Of a DNA stretch of 18,623 nucleotides, positions 1 to 7,579 are shown in pieces. Under the pieces are notes generated by a model. It was not told the origin of the DNA, searched no databases, and was given only the letters and a program-made list of their open reading frames with translations. Numbering within the stretch: position 1 is the first letter of the stretch; each line of letters opens with the position of its first letter. A program made the translations under genes and the position numbers. The DNA lies in NCBI GenBank assembly GCA_022822575.1, contig JAJEBJ010000049.1, forward strand, positions 1 through 18,623. The letters are read 5' to 3'. Source of the stretch: Alphaproteobacteria bacterium. Its GTDB lineage: Bacteria; Pseudomonadota; Alphaproteobacteria; SP197.

Positions 1-962
1 GCCGGCCCGACGGCGGGCCGACCAAGCCGCTCGCCTATCACATCGACCAGTTCGAGGAACTGTCGCGCGTCTACACCAGGGTCGTCTCGTATGGTCAGGC
101 GATGGGCCTCGACATGATTCAGGGTGATCACGAGGACGCGCCGGGCCAGCTCGAGATCAACTTCATGTTCGATGATGCCTTGAGGACCTGCGACCGGTTG
201 ACCACCTACCGGCAGATCTGCGCCCAGGTCGCCCGCGAGGAGGGTCTCATCGCCTGCTTCATGTCAAAACCGTTCATGGGCGTGTCGGGGAACGGCTGCC
301 ATCACAACATGTCCCTGTGGAGAGGCGGCGACGACTCCATGGTCTGCCATGTCAACGATCCGCGGCCTGGTGTCGACGACGTCTACATGCACCGCAAGGG
401 GGGCACCAATGTCTTCATCCACGATCCGGATGACTGGATGCCGGGACCCCTTGGCCTTCATGCCATCGGCGGTGTCATGGAACACCTTCCTGCGCTCACT
501 GCCATCGGCTCCTCCACCGTCAACTCGTACCGGCGCATGCTCGATCTCGGTCTGTGGGCGCCCATCTACGCGGACTGGGGCTATCAGAACCGGACAACGG
601 CGTTGAGAGTGTCGGCTCCGGGCCGGTTCGAGTACAGGGCTGTCGATTCCATGGTCAACCCCTATCTCATGGCCGCGGCTCTCCTGAAGGCGATGGATGA
701 TGGCATCGCCCGCCGGCTCGATCCTGGCGAGCCCGAGCAGCGCAACATCTACGAAGCCATGGAGGCCGGAAAGATCGTCCGGCGCCTGCCGCGCTATTTC
801 GGCGAAGCACTGGATGCGCTCGCGGCCGATGACGTGGTGCGCTCCGCTCTTCCCGGACGGCTCTACGAGATCTATAATGAATACAAGCGTGACGAGTGGG
901 ACCGGTTCAATGCCGAGGTCAGCGATTGGGACATGAACACCTACCTGGACTGTCTGCCATGA
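1..962 (+). CDS. Glutamine synthetase-family ligase, 5'-truncated by window edge (GlnT / gamma-glutamylmethylamide synthetase-like)
   Basis: ATP-dependent gamma-glutamyl ligase of the glutamine synthetase fold, joining glutamate to ammonia or an amine in the cytoplasm. The frame is open from base 3, so the start lies outside the window and about 320 C-terminal residues are visible. Family motifs appear in order: HEDAPGQLEINF with its metal-binding glutamates, the ATP/glutamate histidine region GNGCHHNMSLW, the arginine motif NSYRRML, NRTTALR, and FEYRAVDSMVNPYLMAA near the metal site. The adenylylation-loop context of classical GlnA (NLYDLP) is not conserved; the equivalent stretch reads RNIYEAM. 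Together with the neighbouring dioxygenase, this suggests a GlnT or amine-ligating paralogue rather than the main assimilatory enzyme. The stop overlaps the next start by four bases (ATGA), so the two are probably translationally coupled. Family assignment is firm; the amine substrate is not known. Confidence 0.9.
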   Translation, partial: RPDGGPTKPLAYHIDQFEELSRVYTRVVSYGQAMGLDMIQGDHEDAPGQLEINFMFDDALRTCDRLTTYRQICAQVAREEGLIACFMSKPFMGVSGNGCHHNMSLWRGGDDSMVCHVNDPRPGVDDVYMHRKGGTNVFIHDPDDWMPGPLGLHAIGGVMEHLPALTAIGSSTVNSYRRMLDLGLWAPIYADWGYQNRTTALRVSAPGRFEYRAVDSMVNPYLMAAALLKAMDDGIARRLDPGEPEQRNIYEAMEAGKIVRRLPRYFGEALDALAADDVVRSALPGRLYEIYNEYKRDEWDRFNAEVSDWDMNTYLDCLP

Positions 963-1831
963 GCACATTCGAACTGACGGATCATGAAATTGAGACCTTC
1001 CATCGCGACGGTTTTGTCTTTGTCGACAACCTGATCGACGACGAAACCGCCGAGAGGATCAAGGCGCGCTTCGAGAGGATGTTCCGCGGCGAATTCGAGA
1101 CCGGCATCCGTCCCGACGAGGTCAACTGGCAGGAAGGTGTCAGCGACCCGACCCTGACACGCCAGATCTGCAACGGCTGGAAAGGGGACAGGACAGTCGC
1201 CGAAACGGTCCTGAGGGAGGATATCGGCCGGGCCTGTGCCACGCTGGGAGGATGGCCCGGAGCCCGTGTCAAGGTCGACAACGTGCTGTGGAAGCCCGTC
1301 GGCACCCGTCCGCTGGGCATGCATCAGGATTGTGCCTACCTCGACTGGATCGACCCCAACGAGATGATCAGTTGCTGGATCGCCCTCGATGACACATCGG
1401 CCGATGCCGGAACCATGGAACTGGTCAGGGGCTCCCACAGGTGGTCGCGCGCAGCGCCCATCGAACAGTTTCACGGGCCTGAGGACTACACGAAGGAGAT
1501 GCGGGAGGCGGCAGCCGCCCAGGGTATCGGCGAGCCGGACGTGGTTCCCGTCGTCGTCAGGAAGGGTAGCGGGTCCTTTCATCACGGCAAAACCTGGCAC
1601 GGTTCCAACGCCAATCACGGCGCCGCCGCGAGGCGCTCTCTTGTCGTCCACTGCCTGTCGTCGGAGGCCTGTTTCGTTCCCCGCAACATCGCCCAAGGCA
1701 CGGGTCCGATGTACGGCCGCTACATGCGGCATGACGACAACCCCGTCATGGACGACAACTACTTTCCGATCCTCTGGACTGCGGACGGAGCCCGTTCGCC
1801 GTGGATCGACTCCTACCTGGCATCCCGCTGA
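959..1831 (+). CDS. Phytanoyl-CoA dioxygenase (PhyH) family Fe(II)/2-oxoglutarate-dependent oxygenase
   Basis: Probable hydroxylase using Fe(II), O2 and 2-oxoglutarate; 290 residues, the usual size for bacterial PhyH proteins. The start is the ATG inside the ATGA overlap with the upstream ligase, giving MSTFELTDHE. A longer in-frame start at 896 would run deep into that gene and is rejected. The N-terminal pattern 'T..EIETFHRDGFVFVDNLID' is typical of the family. The iron triad is visible as H122 and D124 in GMHQDCAY and the distal H214 in TWHGSNANH. R225 or R226 is placed to bind 2-oxoglutarate, and the family GSHR motif sits at residues 158-161. The overlap implies an operon with the GS-like ligase, so the two may act on the same amine-derived compound; that is inference. 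The substrate cannot be read from sequence. Confidence 0.9.
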   Translation: MSTFELTDHEIETFHRDGFVFVDNLIDDETAERIKARFERMFRGEFETGIRPDEVNWQEGVSDPTLTRQICNGWKGDRTVAETVLREDIGRACATLGGWPGARVKVDNVLWKPVGTRPLGMHQDCAYLDWIDPNEMISCWIALDDTSADAGTMELVRGSHRWSRAAPIEQFHGPEDYTKEMREAAAAQGIGEPDVVPVVVRKGSGSFHHGKTWHGSNANHGAAARRSLVVHCLSSEACFVPRNIAQGTGPMYGRYMRHDDNPVMDDNYFPILWTADGARSPWIDSYLASR

Positions 1832-1972
1832 GGCGCACGCCGCCAGCGATCGTACTGCCGGGTGCAACCTTCAACTTGACCCGGTTGCCGTCTCCGCGGG
1901 CGAAACGCATCTCGTACCTCCCGCACGGCCGCACGTTGGCCGTCGAGGTCATGACGAACCGGTGAGGCGTCG
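1832..1972. other. Intergenic gap between convergent genes
   Basis: About 140 bases separate the convergent dioxygenase and kinase genes. CCGGGT at 1859-1864 can pair with ACCCGG at 1879-1884 around a 14-base loop, but no run of T follows on either strand. I therefore do not call a terminator. No coding sequence is evident. Confidence 0.4.
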
Positions 1973-3667
1973 TCAGGCGTCCCGGCCTCCCGGCAGTCCC
2001 AGGGCGTCAAGCAACCACCTCCGCCGGGTCGACGCTGCAGGCAGACGGACCGTGAAGCATGCCCCCTCGGGGCGATCCGGGTCATCACCGACGTTGCGGG
2101 CAAAGATCTCGCCGCCGAAGGCATGGACGATCTGGCGCGAGATTGTCAGGCCGATGCCGGAATGGTCGTCACCCGCCGCTGGATCCCGAACCTGCTCCAG
2201 CCAGGCGAAGATTCTCTCTTCGGTGCCGGGCGGAATGCCTGGACCCTGGTCGGTGACGGAGAGAGTGACCCACCCTCCCTTCCGGCAGCAGTCCACCGTG
2301 ATGACACCACCCGGCGGACTGAACGAAACGGCGTTGGTGAGCAGGTTGAGCACTACCTGGACCAGGCGGTCTTCGAGGCCATCCACCAGGCAGCATCGTC
2401 CTTTCGTCGCCCCGACAAGGCCCGAACCGTGCCTCACGGTCACGCCGTGGCGCTCCAGCCACACGTCAGGATTCGCGTGCCTGGTGAGCAGGCAGGCGAC
2501 ATCGACAAGTGTCGTCGGGGTCCGCACCAGCAGGTCATCGAGCTTGGAAAGATCCAGCATCTCGTCAGACAGCCGTTCGAGGCGTCCGGCTTCCGCCAGT
2601 GCCAGTTCGACCATTTTCTCCTTCGGTGCCCTGTCGTTGTTCCCCAGAATCATGAGTGCGCCGCCCATTCCGGTCACGGCGTTGCGAATCTCATGGGCGG
2701 AGTTGCGTGCGATCTCCTTTCCATCCTCGACCCGCCGTTCGAGCGATCCCGTCATCATGATGAGTGCTTCCGCCAGCCTGCCGATCTCGTCGCCACTGGC
2801 GCGGTGATCAGGAATATCCCGCGACCCCTTGCGGCCCCGGCGCACGTCCGTGGCCGCATCGGCGAGTTCCACCAAGGGCCGGGTGATGACACGGGCAAGC
2901 CAGACGGACAGTCCGGCCGTCAGTGCGAAGGCGACGAGCGCCATCAGCATGATCACTTCCTGACGGCGCAACAGGTCGAGTTCGTCTTCACTGGGCTTCG
3001 CGGAAAGAACGAGAACTCCCACGACGGTCCGGTAGAGCTTCTTTCTCACCGGAACGGCGACCACGAACCTCATGTCGTTCGTGCCCCTCCCGACAACCGT
3101 CCAGGAGGCAGCGCCTCGCGCCGCTTCGCCAACGAGGCCTTCCCGCCCTTCCACCGCCACATCGGACTGCTCCCCTGAGAACACGAACCAGTCATCGAGG
3201 ATGGCGCGCCATGACGGCATCTGCCATGCCCCGTCATCAGCCATGGCCTCGATCTCGACCGACTCCCGGGAGTCGCCGACGAGATCCTCTCCTGTCAGGG
3301 GGTCGACAAGCCGGATACCAAGGTCCGATTCAGGTGTGAGGGTGCCGAGATGGCCCGTCCAGCTGCGGACCAGCCGCTTCCTTGCCTCAAGGGGTGACAG
3401 GCCGGCTGGAGGCCATGCGTAACCCAACTGGGGGGCGGGAAAGAGTCCCACCCGGTCGGGGATGTCGAGCCGCGCCGGATTGATGGTTTCAAGATCCTCC
3501 ATGACGGCGGAGTTCTCTATGGAAAGGGCAATCAGGCGGCCGCGCGCCGTGAGAGACTCCACCTTCGTCATGACGAGGTTGGGTCTGATGTCGTGAATCA
3601 GATAGAGCGCCACCAGGAAGAGGGCGAGCGGCACGAGATTGATGGCAAGGATCTTCCGGACGAGCAT
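1973..3667 (-). CDS. chvG: ChvG/ExoS-like membrane sensor histidine kinase
   Basis: Inner-membrane sensor kinase of a two-component system that in related Alphaproteobacteria senses acid or envelope stress and phosphorylates ChvI. From the ATG at 3667 it has 564 residues: TM1 about 5-24, a periplasmic sensor of about 210 residues, TM2 about 236-256, HAMP about 257-312, H-box at H325 (SAHEIRNAVTG), N-box near N445 (NLLTNAV), G1 DQGPG about 473-477, and G2 SGIGLTISRQIV about 503-514. The linker motif IPD...DEIG after HAMP is typical of ChvG. The start is uncertain: an ATG at 3763 gives 596 residues, close to ExoS, but overlaps the regulator gene by 68 bases. The start at 3667 leaves a 28-base gap with AAGAGG upstream. 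The H-box is odd because ChvG proteins normally have HE(L/I)KNP and this one lacks the proline. The PTS/HPr kinase genes often found downstream of chvG are absent. Confidence 0.85.
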   Translation of the reverse strand: MLVRKILAINLVPLALFLVALYLIHDIRPNLVMTKVESLTARGRLIALSIENSAVMEDLETINPARLDIPDRVGLFPAPQLGYAWPPAGLSPLEARKRLVRSWTGHLGTLTPESDLGIRLVDPLTGEDLVGDSRESVEIEAMADDGAWQMPSWRAILDDWFVFSGEQSDVAVEGREGLVGEAARGAASWTVVGRGTNDMRFVVAVPVRKKLYRTVVGVLVLSAKPSEDELDLLRRQEVIMLMALVAFALTAGLSVWLARVITRPLVELADAATDVRRGRKGSRDIPDHRASGDEIGRLAEALIMMTGSLERRVEDGKEIARNSAHEIRNAVTGMGGALMILGNNDRAPKEKMVELALAEAGRLERLSDEMLDLSKLDDLLVRTPTTLVDVACLLTRHANPDVWLERHGVTVRHGSGLVGATKGRCCLVDGLEDRLVQVVLNLLTNAVSFSPPGGVITVDCCRKGGWVTLSVTDQGPGIPPGTEERIFAWLEQVRDPAAGDDHSGIGLTISRQIVHAFGGEIFARNVGDDPDRPEGACFTVRLPAASTRRRWLLDALGLPGGRDA

Positions 3668-3695
3668 CCCGGGGAAGCCTCTTCGTTCCCTGGTC

Positions 3696-4406
3696 TCATG
3701 GGCCGGCAGAACGCCAGGAATAGCCGGCGCCACTGTGGGTCCTGATTCCGGCGAACGCGGCATCGACACCGCGGAGTTTCCGGCGAATGCGCTTGATGTG
3801 GCTGTCCGCCGCCCGCTCGGTGGCCGCATCATCCTCGTTCCCCGCTGCCGCCAGAAGCGTGTCACGTGACTTCACGCGGCCAGGTGATCCGGCCATCTCC
3901 TGGAGAATGCGGAATTCCGAAACGGTAAGCGGAACCTCCCGGCCCTTCCAGGAACACGACAGGCACAACGAGTCGAGGACGAGGTCGCCTGCAGTGATTC
4001 TCCCGTCGCTGGACTCCGGTACTGCAGTTCCCCCCCGGTCCGAAAGCTCCCGGCGGACCCGCGCAAGCAGGATCCGGGGATCACTGCCCTTCCTGATGTA
4101 GTCGGCGGCCCCCGCCTCCAGTCCGCGCGCCTCGTCTGCATCGTCAAGAGCGACAGCCGTCATGAAGATGACGCGCAACCCGGGGTGTTCACGGGCCAGC
4201 AGATCCTGCACCTGCCAGCCGGCAAGCCCACGTCCCAGATCGATGTCGAGAAGGACGAGGTCGACTTCGAGAGTCATCAACCGGTTGATCAGATCCACTC
4301 CGCTGGAAAAACAATGGACGTTGTAGCCCTCGTTGCGAAACAGCTCGCCATAAGCCGCAAGGATACTCTTGCGGTCATCGACGATAGCGATCGTCTTTGT
4401 GTCCAT
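3696..4406 (-). CDS. chvI: ChvI-like OmpR-family response regulator
   Basis: DNA-binding response regulator, 236 residues, partner of the kinase encoded 28 bases downstream. The receiver domain covers about residues 5-120, with acidic pocket D10/D11, phosphoacceptor D54 in VLLDIDLG, T83 and K106. A winged-helix effector domain covers about 135-232 and ends in IRTHSGAGYSWR, the usual OmpR/PhoB C-terminal hairpin. The start is the ATG at 4406, preceded by GGAG about nine bases upstream and giving MDTKTIAIVDD. An in-frame ATG at 4439 would add eleven residues not found in the family. The residue after the conserved lysine is G, where KP is usual. The gene is divergent from pckA, an arrangement known in Agrobacterium and Sinorhizobium, where ChvI influences pckA. 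This supports the ChvI assignment and a shared control region. Confidence 0.86.
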   Translation of the reverse strand: MDTKTIAIVDDRKSILAAYGELFRNEGYNVHCFSSGVDLINRLMTLEVDLVLLDIDLGRGLAGWQVQDLLAREHPGLRVIFMTAVALDDADEARGLEAGAADYIRKGSDPRILLARVRRELSDRGGTAVPESSDGRITAGDLVLDSLCLSCSWKGREVPLTVSEFRILQEMAGSPGRVKSRDTLLAAAGNEDDAATERAADSHIKRIRRKLRGVDAAFAGIRTHSGAGYSWRSAGP

Positions 4407-4422
4407 GATCCCGTTCTCCGGA

Positions 4423-4450
4423 TCTTTACAGGGGCACAATCATGCCACAA
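4423..4450 (-). promoter_or_regulatory. Candidate sigma70-type promoter of chvI
   Basis: On the minus strand, TTGTGG (complement of 4445-4450) is followed after 16 bases by TAAAGA (complement of 4423-4428). This sits just upstream of the GGAG ribosome-binding site for the 4406 start. The -35 half overlaps the inverted repeat at 4443-4461, which fits autoregulation. It is a visual match only. Confidence 0.4.
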
Positions 4451-4478
4451 ATGACGTGGCACATTCGTGTCATTCGTG
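4443..4478. promoter_or_regulatory. Candidate operator cluster in the chvI-pckA intergenic region
   Basis: Three overlapping repeats lie between the divergent genes. An inverted repeat TGCCAC-N7-GTGGCA covers 4443-4461. A direct repeat CATTCGTG occurs at 4462-4469 and 4471-4478. GTGGCA at 4456 and GTGTCA at 4467 form an 11-base-period pair, a spacing used by OmpR-family regulators that bind as tandem dimers. Known ChvI influence on pckA in relatives makes ChvI the first candidate to bind here; that is inference. Confidence 0.4.
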
Positions 4479-4570
4479 CGTCCACGCTGTTCACAGGTAT
4501 TTCACCGGCGCCTCTTGCCAGGCAACGCGGCCTCCGCATTGAATGGAAGGGCGAGACAAGCGAACGGTGG

Positions 4571-6157
4571 ATGAATCGACTGGCGGGCGCCATCAGCGCC
4601 GATCACACGTTGCTCCGGACCCGGACCAATGCCGGAACCGCGGAACTCTACCAGCGGGCCATTTCCGGTGGCGAGGCATCAGTCGCCGAAGGCGGCGCCC
4701 TGGTGGTGCTGACGGGAGCCCACACGGGGCGCTCGGCCCGGGACAAGTTCATTGTCAAGGACGATGAGACTCGCGACACGGTCAACTGGGGTTCCTTCAA
4801 CGCACCGCTGTCACGCGCCCGGTTCGGCATCCTGAAGCAGCGCATCCTCGACTATCTCCGCACCCGGCAGACCTTCGTGCAGGATCTTCACGCCGGCGCC
4901 GACCCCGACTACCGCCTCAACGTTCGCGTGGTAACGGAACACGCTTGGCACAGCCTGTTTTCCCGCCACATGCTGATCACTCCGCCTCCGGCTTCCCTCC
5001 CCCACTTTGAACCGCAGTTCACCGTCATTCAGGCTCCCGGCTTCCAGGCCGATCCGCGAATTGACGGATGCCGTTCGGCAACGGCGATCGCCATCGACTT
5101 TGCGGCAAGAATGGTGCTCATCGCGGGCACGGCCTATGCGGGAGAGATCAAGAAGTCGGTGTTCACCGTGCTCAACTACCTGCTTCCCCCTGAAGGCGTG
5201 CTTCCCATGCACTGTTCCGTCAATGTGGGCCGCAACGGGGATGCGGCGGTCTTCTTCGGTCTTTCGGGAACCGGCAAGACCACGCTCTCCGCGGATCCGG
5301 AACGCCATCTCGTGGGCGATGACGAACACGGCTGGAGTGACAGCGGCCTCTTCAACTTCGAGGGCGGATGCTATGCCAAGACGATCCGCCTGTCCCGGGA
5401 GACGGAACCCGAGATCCACGCCGCCGCAAGACGGTTCGGCACCGTGCTCGAGAACGTCGTCATGGACGATACCACGCGCCAGGTCGACTTCGACGACGGC
5501 CGCTTGACGGAAAACACGCGTGCCTCCTATCCCCTGGATTTCATCAAGGGCGCGTCGACGACCGGACAGGCCGGTCATCCCTCCAGCATCATCCTGCTGA
5601 CCGCCGATGCATTCGGTGTCATGCCGCCCGTGGCCAGGCTGACGGCGGAACAGGCCACCTATCATTTCCTGTGCGGCTACACATCAAAGGTCGCGGGAAC
5701 CGAACAGGGCGTCGGCAAGGATCCCGAAGCCACATTCTCGCCCTGCTTCGGGGCACCCTTCATGCCCCGCCTCCCCGAGGTCTACGCTCGTCTGCTCGCC
5801 GACAGGATCCGCCAGCAAAAGGTCAACTGCTGGCTGATCAACACCGGCTGGACGGGAGGCCGCTTCGGAACCGGGCGGCGCATCCCCCTCGTTCACACGC
5901 GGGCCATACTGAACGCCGCACTCGACGGCTCCCTGCAACAGGCCTCTTTCCGCAAGGATCTCCACTTCGGTTTCGAGGTGCCGACCACCTGCCCGGGCGT
6001 GCCGGAAGACCTGCTCGATCCGCGACAGACCTGGGCGGACAAGGAGGCCCACGACGGCACGGTCAGGGAACTCTGCAACCGCTTCGCGCACCAATTCAGC
6101 ACGTTCTCCGCCTCCGTCGATGAAGCCGTCCGTGGCGCCGGGCCGGCAAACGCATGA
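4571..6157 (+). CDS. pckA: Phosphoenolpyruvate carboxykinase (ATP)
   Basis: Catalyses oxaloacetate + ATP to PEP + CO2 + ADP, the first committed step of gluconeogenesis, in the cytoplasm. From the ATG at 4571 it has 528 residues, typical of the ATP-dependent family. The open frame reaches back to 4442, but that extra N-terminus has no family character. Motifs include TGAHTGRSARDKF near residue 48, the metal-site histidine in LPMHCSVNVG near 214, the kinase P-loop GLSGTGKTTLSADPERHL from about 230, DDEHGWSD, NFEGGCYAK, and the INTGWTGG motif near 424-430. All expected catalytic elements are present. It is divergent from chvI with a leader of about 100 bases or more, and convergent with the ammonium transporter gene downstream. 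Confidence 0.96.
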   Translation: MNRLAGAISADHTLLRTRTNAGTAELYQRAISGGEASVAEGGALVVLTGAHTGRSARDKFIVKDDETRDTVNWGSFNAPLSRARFGILKQRILDYLRTRQTFVQDLHAGADPDYRLNVRVVTEHAWHSLFSRHMLITPPPASLPHFEPQFTVIQAPGFQADPRIDGCRSATAIAIDFAARMVLIAGTAYAGEIKKSVFTVLNYLLPPEGVLPMHCSVNVGRNGDAAVFFGLSGTGKTTLSADPERHLVGDDEHGWSDSGLFNFEGGCYAKTIRLSRETEPEIHAAARRFGTVLENVVMDDTTRQVDFDDGRLTENTRASYPLDFIKGASTTGQAGHPSSIILLTADAFGVMPPVARLTAEQATYHFLCGYTSKVAGTEQGVGKDPEATFSPCFGAPFMPRLPEVYARLLADRIRQQKVNCWLINTGWTGGRFGTGRRIPLVHTRAILNAALDGSLQQASFRKDLHFGFEVPTTCPGVPEDLLDPRQTWADKEAHDGTVRELCNRFAHQFSTFSASVDEAVRGAGPANA

Positions 6158-6182
6158 CCAGGTTAATCGGGCACAGGTTCCT

Positions 6183-6232
6183 GGTGGCGCCGCGACACGC
6201 TGCGAGATGGTGATGTCGCAAGGGGTGCCGCC
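6183..6232. terminator. Possible hairpin between convergent pckA and amt
   Basis: GGTGGCGCC at 6183-6191 can pair with GGTGCCGCC at 6224-6232 (nine pairs, two of them G-T wobbles). GCGACA at 6192-6197 pairs with TGTCGC at 6214-6219. This makes a 15-pair stem with a four-base bulge and a 16-base loop. It lies 26 bases after the pckA stop and 13 bases beyond the amt stop, so it could serve both. No T tract follows on either strand, so it is not a canonical intrinsic terminator. Confidence 0.4.
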
Positions 6233-6244
6233 GCCGGTCCACCG

Positions 6245-7534
6245 TCAACGGCGTGGCAACGGATGCCTGACATCATCTGCGAGCATGAATTCCGGATAGG
6301 CGACGATGCCAAGTTCGGCGAGATCCTGGCCTGCTTGCTCGACATGCGGCGGGCTTCTCACGCCCAACATCACATCGATGATCCACCACACCAGGAACGA
6401 GGTTGCGAACACGAAGCCGCCGACCGCCGCGATTCCGGCGCATTGGGCCAGCAAGTCACCGTTGTGGGTGACGCTGACCGCGAGGGTTCCCCAGACCCCC
6501 GCTCCCATGTGGGCCGAAACTGCCCCCACCTCATCGTCAATCTTCAGGATCAGCAGGAGTTTCATGCCCGAGATGCAGACAATGGCGCCGGTTGCACCGA
6601 TGACAAGGGCCCACGCGTGATCGGCGAAATCCGGACCGGCGGCGATCGCGACCAGGCCGGCGATGGCGCCGTTGGCGGATGCCTGGAAGTCCACATGACC
6701 CAACAACGGCCGGGAAACGGCCAGTGCCGTCAACGTACCGGCAGCAGCCGCCAGATTGGTGTTGACCAGAACGTGGGCGACGGAGACCGCATCGAAAGCG
6801 CTGCCAAAAGCCAGCTGCGAGGCTCCGTTGAAGCCCAGAAACCCCAGCCAGATGAAGAAGACGCCGAGTGTTACAGCCGGAATGTTCGCCGGAGGCGTTG
6901 ACATGACCGTACCATCGTCGCGGAACTTGCCGGTCCGGGCGCCGACGATCAGCACCCCTGCCAGTGCCGCCCAGCCGCCCGTCGCATGCACCACCGTCGC
7001 GCCGGCGTAATCGCGGAATCCCAGTTCCGCGAGCCAGCCACCGCCCCACACCCAGGCGCCGACGACGGGATAGATGACGCCGGTGAGGATTGCGATGAAG
7101 GCAAAGAACGGCCACAGCTTCACCCGTTCGGCGAGCGTGCCCGAGACGATCGATGCCGACGAGGCGACGAAGACCATGCCGAACAGCCACCTGGACATCG
7201 AGGCATGACCCTGTGCCACCACCGTCTCCAGCGCCTCCTCGTTGCCCTGCAGCAACTGGCGCTCGGCAGCGGTCGAACCCTGAAGCAGGTCCAGTTCGCC
7301 AATCCAGCCACCGGGCGCGACGTCAACGAACATGAGATTGAAGCCCACCAGGTAGTAGGTCAGCACGGCGATGGAACACAGGCCGATGTTCTTGAGGCAG
7401 GTTACCGACGCGTTCCGGGTACGGACCGACCCGGCTTCGATCATCGTGAAGCCCGCACACATCCACATGACCAACCCTCCCCAGACAAGGAAGGAGAGCG
7501 TGTTGATGAGGAAACCGGTCTCGCTGAGCATCAT
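6245..7534 (-). CDS. amt: Ammonium transporter, Amt family
   Basis: Integral inner-membrane channel for NH3/NH4+; 429 residues with about eleven predicted membrane segments. Family signatures include the first helix pair ending GFTMIEAGSVRTRN, ERVKLWPFF near 136, and DYAGATVVHATGGWAALAG at 175-193. The conserved aspartate D175 and twin pore histidines H183 and H342 (AHMGAGVWG) are present. The cytoplasmic tail AGQDLAELGIVAYPEFML is typical. The loop after the second helix (about 71-115) is long. The start is one of two adjacent ATGs at 7534 and 7531; a GGA about 10-12 bases upstream is a weak ribosome-binding site. The gene follows polA on the same strand with a 45-base gap, so it may be read from the upstream promoter. 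No glnK/PII gene is adjacent in the window, although amt genes usually pair with one. Confidence 0.95.
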   Translation of the reverse strand: MMLSETGFLINTLSFLVWGGLVMWMCAGFTMIEAGSVRTRNASVTCLKNIGLCSIAVLTYYLVGFNLMFVDVAPGGWIGELDLLQGSTAAERQLLQGNEEALETVVAQGHASMSRWLFGMVFVASSASIVSGTLAERVKLWPFFAFIAILTGVIYPVVGAWVWGGGWLAELGFRDYAGATVVHATGGWAALAGVLIVGARTGKFRDDGTVMSTPPANIPAVTLGVFFIWLGFLGFNGASQLAFGSAFDAVSVAHVLVNTNLAAAAGTLTALAVSRPLLGHVDFQASANGAIAGLVAIAAGPDFADHAWALVIGATGAIVCISGMKLLLILKIDDEVGAVSAHMGAGVWGTLAVSVTHNGDLLAQCAGIAAVGGFVFATSFLVWWIIDVMLGVRSPPHVEQAGQDLAELGIVAYPEFMLADDVRHPLPRR

Positions 7535-7579
7535 CCGGCAGTCCGGTTCCCGCGTGTCACCGCGGGGCCGGTCAGGCCC

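Noticed and set aside
1859..1884. CCGGGT/ACCCGG pair as a terminator
   Set aside because: The stem is only six pairs with a 14-base loop and no T run on either strand.
1389..2807. A 472-codon plus-strand open frame spanning the PhyH end and the kinase
   Set aside because: It is rich in R, S, T and P, crosses an intergenic gap and two real genes in the wrong frames, and has no domain.
2123..3178. A 351-codon plus-strand open frame opposite chvG
   Set aside because: It has no family resemblance and a low-complexity composition, and it lies entirely within the kinase coding region.
4442..4570. N-terminal extension of pckA to the ATG at 4442
   Set aside because: The extra 43 residues have no counterpart in PEP carboxykinases, and they would make the chvI-pckA repeats coding.
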